A DNA stretch of 61,472 nucleotides, taken from assembly GCA_032718475.1 (NCBI GenBank), contig JAUCBJ010002569.1, positions 1-61,472 of the forward strand, written 5' to 3'. Below, in pieces: positions 56,501 to 61,472 of this stretch (position 1 is its first letter; every line of letters begins with the position of its first letter). This DNA comes from Nemertoderma westbladi. Its lineage: Eukaryota; Xenacoelomorpha; Nemertodermatida; Nemertodermatidae. A model generated the notes under the pieces. The model did no database searches. It saw only the letters and a program-made list of their open reading frames with translations, and was not told the DNA's origin. The position numbers were made by a program, and so were the translations under genes.

Positions 56501-59500
56501 AGCCCAAAACAGAAGTCAGACCACAGAACACAGGAACCCTACCCTATAGGCCTATGGTAAGTAAATATGTTACCAATGGGAAACTGGTGGAATGCTAGGG
56601 CACACACACAGTACAAAATTTAAATAAGATTTTATGATTTGCAGTAATGTCGGAATTCTGCTCCACTTTCATAAGATGATAATTGATGTTAACGACATAC
56701 TGACTAACAGGGGGTTGGTATGTATATATTAAATTAAATTAAAGGAAGAACAGGAGTCTTACACCCCCAATAAAAAATATAGAATCAGGACATTTAGCCC
56801 AAAATATTTCTCGACCCCTAGGGTCATCGAAAGAACAACAAACACACAAACACAAACAAATATAAATACATGCTAAACATACAGGTATGTGTCGCAACCC
56901 TAACCCTAAGCCTACCCGCCATACACTAAATGATACCGTTAATAAACTGCACAATAGCTAAGCCTATATTCTATAAGAAAATATATGACAATTTTGTCGC
57001 CGTGAAAGGGGTATGACTGAGGCAAAAATAATTAATTTGTGAAAAATATGGTTGCGTTTCGGTGTCTTGGACCAGTACGCGCTAATCCTCGACACCTCGT
57101 CAGCTGGACAGGGAATTAGCCAAGCCTATCTATAATGCACCAATGACCTAAAATAATCGCACCATCAAGTCTGTTACCACCTAGCCCAAAACAGAAGTCA
57201 GACCACAGAACACAGGAACCCTACCCTATAGGCCTATGGTAAGTAAATATGTTACCAATGGGAAACTGGTGGAATGCTAGGGCACACACACAGTACAAAA
57301 TTTAAATAAGATTTTATGATTTGCAGTAATGTCGGAATTCTGCTCCACTTTCATAAGATGATAATTGATGTTAACGACATACTGACTAACAGGGGGTTGG
57401 TATGTATATATTAAATTAAATTAAAGGAAGAACAGGAGTCTTACACCCCCAATAAAAAATATAGAATCAGGACATTTAGCCCAAAATATTTCTCGACCCC
57501 TAGGGTCATCGAAAGAACAACAAACACACAAACACAAACAAATATAAATACATGCTAAACATACAGGTATGTGTCGCAACCCTAACCCTAAGCCTACCCG
57601 CCATACACTAAATGATACCGTTAATAAACTGCACAATAGCTAAGCCTATATTCTATAAGAAAATATATGACAATTTTGTCGCCGTGAAAGGGGTATGACT
57701 GAGGCAAAAATAATTAATTTGTGAAAAATATGGTTGCGTTTCGGTGTCTTGGACCAGTACGCGCTAATCCTCGACACCTCGTCAGCTGGACAGGGAATTA
57801 GCCAAGCCTATCTATAATGCACCAATGACCTAAAATAATCGCACCATCAACTCTGTTACCACCTAGCCCAAAACAGAAGTCAGACCACAGAACACAGGAA
57901 CCCTACCCTATAGGCCTATGGTAAGTAAATATGTTACCAATGGGAAACTGGTGGAATGCTAGGGCACACACACAGTACAAAATTTAAATAAGATTTTATG
58001 ATTTGCAGTAATGTCGGAATTCTGCTCCACTTTCATAAGATGATAATTGATGTTAACGACATACTGACTAACAGGGGGTTGGTATGTATGTATTAAATTA
58101 AATTAAAGGAAGAACAGGAGTCTTACACCCCCAATAAAAAATATAGAATCAGGACATTTAGCCCAAAATATTTCTCGACCCCTAGGGTCATCGAAAGAAC
58201 AACAAACACACAAACACAAACAAATATAAATACATGCTAAACATACAGGTATGTGTCGCAACCCTAACCCTAAGCCTACCCGCCATACACTAAATGATAC
58301 CGTTAATAAACTGCACAATAGCTAAGCCTATATTCTATAAGAAAATATATGACAATTTTGTCGCCGTGAAAGGGGTATGACTGAGGCAAAAATAATTAAT
58401 TTGTGAAAAATATGGTTGCGTTTCGGTGTCTTGGACCAGTACGCGCTAATCCTCGACACCTCGTCAGCTGGACAGGGAATTAGCCAAGCCTATCTCTAAT
58501 GCACCAATGACCTAAAATAATCGCACCATCAACTCTGTTACCACCTAGCCCAAAACAGAAGTCAGACCACAGAACACAGGAACCCTACCCTATAGGCCTA
58601 TGGTAAGTAAATATGTTACCAATGGGAAACTGGTGGAATGCTAGGGCACACACACAGTACAAAATTTAAATAAGATTTTATGATTTGCAGTAATGTCGGA
58701 ATTCTGCTCCACTTTCATAAGATGATAATTGATGTTAACGACATACTGACTAACAGGGGGTTGGTATGTATATATTAAATTAAATTAAAGGAAGAACAGG
58801 AGTCTTACACCCCCAATAAAAAATATAGAATCAGGACATTTAGCCCAAAATATTTCTCGACCCCTAGGGTCATCGAAAGAACAACAAACACACAAACACA
58901 AACAAATATAAATACATGCTAAACATACAGGTATGTGTCGCAACCCTAACCCTAAGCCTACCCGCCATACACTAAATGATACCGTTAATAAACTGCACAA
59001 TAGCTAAGCCTATATTCTATAAGAAAATATATGACAATTTTGTCGCCGTGAAAGGGGTATGACTGAGGCAAAAATAATTAATTTGTGAAAAATATGGTTG
59101 CGTTTCGGTGTCTTGGACCAGTACGCGCTAATCCTCGACACCTCGTCAGCTGGACAGGGAATTAGCCAAGCCTATCTATAATGCACCAATGACCTAAAAT
59201 AATCGCACCATCAACTCTGTTACCACCTAGCCCAAAACAGAAGTCAGACCACAGAACACAGGAACCCTACCCTATAGGCCTATGGTAAGTAAATATGTTA
59301 CCAATGGGAAACTGGTGGAATGCTAGGGCACACACACAGTACAAAATTTAAATAAGATTTTATGATTTGCAGTAATGTCGGAATTCTGCTCCACTTTCAT
59401 AAGATGATAATTGATGTTAACGACATACTGACTAACAGGGGGTTGGTATGTATATATTAAATTAAATTAAAGGAAGAACAGGAGTCTTACACCCCCAATA

Positions 59501-61472
59501 AAAAATATAGATTCAGGACATTTAGCCCAAAATATTTCTCGACCCCTAGGGTCATCGAAAGAACAACAAACACACAAACACAAACAAATATAAATACATG
59601 CTAAACATACAGGTATGTGTCGCAACCCTAACCCTAAGCCTACCCGCCATACACTAAATGATACCGTTAATAAACTGCACAATAGCTAAGCCTATATTCT
59701 ATAAGAAAATATATGACAATTTTGTCGCCGTGAAAGGGGTATGACTGAGGCAAAAATAATTAATTTGTGAAAAATATGGTTGCGTTTCGGTGTCTTGGAC
59801 CAGTACGCGCTAATCCTCGACACCTCGTCAGCTGGACAGGGAATTAGCCAAGCCTATCTATAATGCACCAATGACCTAAAATAATCGCACCATCAACTCT
59901 GTTACCACCTAGCCCAAAACAGAAGTCAGACCACAGAACACAGGAACCCTACCCTATAGGCCTATGGTAAGTAAATATGTTACCAATGGGACACTGGTGG
60001 AATGCTAGGGCACACACACAGTACAAAATTTAAATAAGATTTTATGATTTGCAGTAATGTCAGAATTCTGCTCCACTTTCATAAGATGATAATTGATGTT
60101 AACGACATACTGACTAACAGGGGGTTGGTATGTATATATTAAATTAAATTAAAGGAAGAACAGGAGTCTTACACCCCCAATAAAAAATATAGAATCAGGA
60201 CATTTAGCCCAAAATATTTCTCGACCCCTAGGGTCATCGAAAGAACAACAAACACACAAACACAAACAAATATAAATACATGCTAAACATACAGGTATGT
60301 GTCGCAACCCTAACCCTAAGCCTACCCGCCATACACTAAATGATACCGTTAATAAACTGCACAATAGCTAAGCCTATATTCTATAAGAAAATATATGACA
60401 ATTTTGTCGCCGTGAAAGGGGTATGACTGAGGCAAAAATAATTAATTTGTGAAAAATACGGTTGCGTTTCGGTGTCTTGGACCAGTACGCGCTAATCCTG
60501 GACACCTCGTCAGCTGGACAGGGAATTAGCCAAGCCTATCTATAATGCACCAATGACCTAAAATAATCGCACCATCAACTCTGTTACCACCTAGCCCAAA
60601 ACAGAAGTCAGACCACAGAACACAGGAACCCTACCCTATAGGCCTATGGTAAGTAAATATGTTACCAATGGGAAACTGGTGGAATGCTAGGGCACACACA
60701 CAGTACAAAATTTAAATAAGATTTTATGATTTGCAGTAATGTCGGAATTCTGCTCCACTTTCATAAGATGATAATTGATGTTAACGACATACTGACTAAC
60801 AGGGGGTTGGTATGTATATATTAAATTAAATTAAAGGAAGAACAGGAGTCTTACACCCCCAATAAAAAATATAGAATCAGGACATTTAGCCCAAAATATT
60901 TCTCGACCCCTAGGGTCATCGAAAGAACAACAAACACACAAACACAAACAAATATAAATACATGCTAAACATACAGGTATGTGTCGCAACCCTAACCCTA
61001 AGCCTACCCGCCATACACTAAATGATACCGTTAATAAACTGCACAATAGCTAAGCCTATATTCTATAAGAAAATATATGACAATTTTGTCGCCGTGAAAG
61101 GGGTATGACTGAGGCAAAAATAATTAATTTGTGAAAAATATGGTTGCGTTTCGGTGTCTTGGACCAGTACGCGCTAATCCTCGACACCTCGTCAGCTGGA
61201 CAGGGAATTAGCCAAGCCTATCTATAATGCACCAATGACCTAAAATAATCGCACCATCAACTCTGTTACCACCTAGCCCAAAACAGAAGTCAGACCACAG
61301 AACACAGGAACCCTACCCTATAGGCCTATGGTAAGTAAATATGTTACCAATGGGACACTGGTGGAATGCTAGGGCACACACACAGTACAAAATTTAAATA
61401 AGATTTTATGATTTGCAGTAATGTCGGAATTCTGCTCCACTTTCATAAGATGATAATTGATGTTAACGACAT
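50532..61472. repeat. 682-bp satellite array, 16 full units, continuing past the window
   Basis: Units start at about 50532 + 682n with no length change across all 16 copies, and a seventeenth begins near 61444. Only scattered single-base differences are seen (for example at 55629, 55811 and 60499). Each unit contains two CCCTAA repeats, a strong hairpin around GACCCCTAGGGTC, a CA-rich tract, a GGTAAGTAAAT motif and, on the minus strand, a hammerhead-like core. A 71-codon minus-strand frame recurs in every unit, but its conservation follows from the recent amplification of the DNA. Confidence 0.98.
50919..50965 (-). ncRNA. Hammerhead-like core in the 682-bp unit (first copy; repeats every 682 bp)
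   Basis: Read on the minus strand: CUGACGA (50965-50959), GGUGUC (50958-50953), a 24-nt loop, GACACC (50928-50923), GAAA (50922-50919), then C. CUGANGA, a perfect 6-bp stem II and GAAA-C form the catalytic half of a hammerhead. I found no adjacent stem I partner or NUH cleavage triplet. Activity is therefore unproven, and the motif could be a degenerate or split ribozyme. Confidence 0.4.

Noticed and set aside
50601-61046. Conserved 71-codon minus-strand frame in every 682-bp unit
   Set aside because: All bases of the unit are equally conserved because the array is young. The frame has no recognisable domain and no coding bias beyond that of the repeat.
2498-61472. CRISPR array
   Set aside because: The repeats are contiguous without unique spacers, and the window is eukaryotic.

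Overview
This is a repeat-dominated window from a metazoan nuclear genome, most likely a marine or aquatic invertebrate. The evidence is an intron-containing ABC transporter gene with GT-AG splice junctions, a BEL/Pao retroelement (a group confined to animals), several LINE families, a retroelement monomer with a tRNA-like head, and two large satellite arrays. The phylum cannot be fixed from what is visible. Only one gene looks like an ordinary host gene. Bacterial-style features (operons, Shine-Dalgarno sites, CRISPR) are absent.

Layout. 1-2121: C-terminal part of a non-LTR reverse transcriptase, running in from the left edge, followed by its C-rich 3' UTR. 2498-12869: about 10.4 kb of an 18-bp satellite with nested higher-order structure. 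12870-15529 (minus): the 5' half of a second, related LINE (ORF1, a spacer with a 35-bp minisatellite, then ORF2 with a PHD-like finger and APE-type endonuclease) cut off by the satellite. 16233-24419 (plus): an uninterrupted 2728-codon BEL/Pao Gag-Pol with a rearranged Gag N-terminus, a candidate 3' LTR and no 5' LTR that I could see. 26061-27580: a compact, partly decayed cluster of unrecognised ORFs with near-contiguous stop and start codons. 29112-32490 and 45000-48535: several truncated RTE-type LINE copies with GTA-rich 3' tails, plus fragments of another reverse-transcriptase family. 32680-34035: a 1356-bp non-autonomous DNA transposon with perfect 18-bp terminal inverted repeats and TTAA flanks.

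34367-44679 (minus): an ABCC4/MRP4-like transporter gene. I reconstruct three coding exons (44679-44464, 39925-39109, 37422-34367) that join in frame to a 1362-residue full transporter. Its two introns carry minisatellites, palindromes and retroelement fragments. The last exon alone encodes NBD1, TMD2 and NBD2, which is unusually intron-poor for this family.

48774-49915 holds the most interesting signal. Two tandem 408-bp monomers and one inverted partial copy each carry a type I hammerhead ribozyme motif (stem I, CUGAUGA, stem II, GAAA, minimal stem III, GUA cleavage site). In the two complete monomers it lies just downstream of pol III-like A and B boxes, as expected of a retrozyme-like element. 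50532-61472: sixteen full copies plus the start of a seventeenth of a 682-bp satellite at an exactly constant period. On the minus strand each unit has CUGACGA, a 6-bp stem II and GAAA, which is the catalytic half of a hammerhead, but I could not find its cleavage half. That array begins inside a decayed integrase-core gene fragment.
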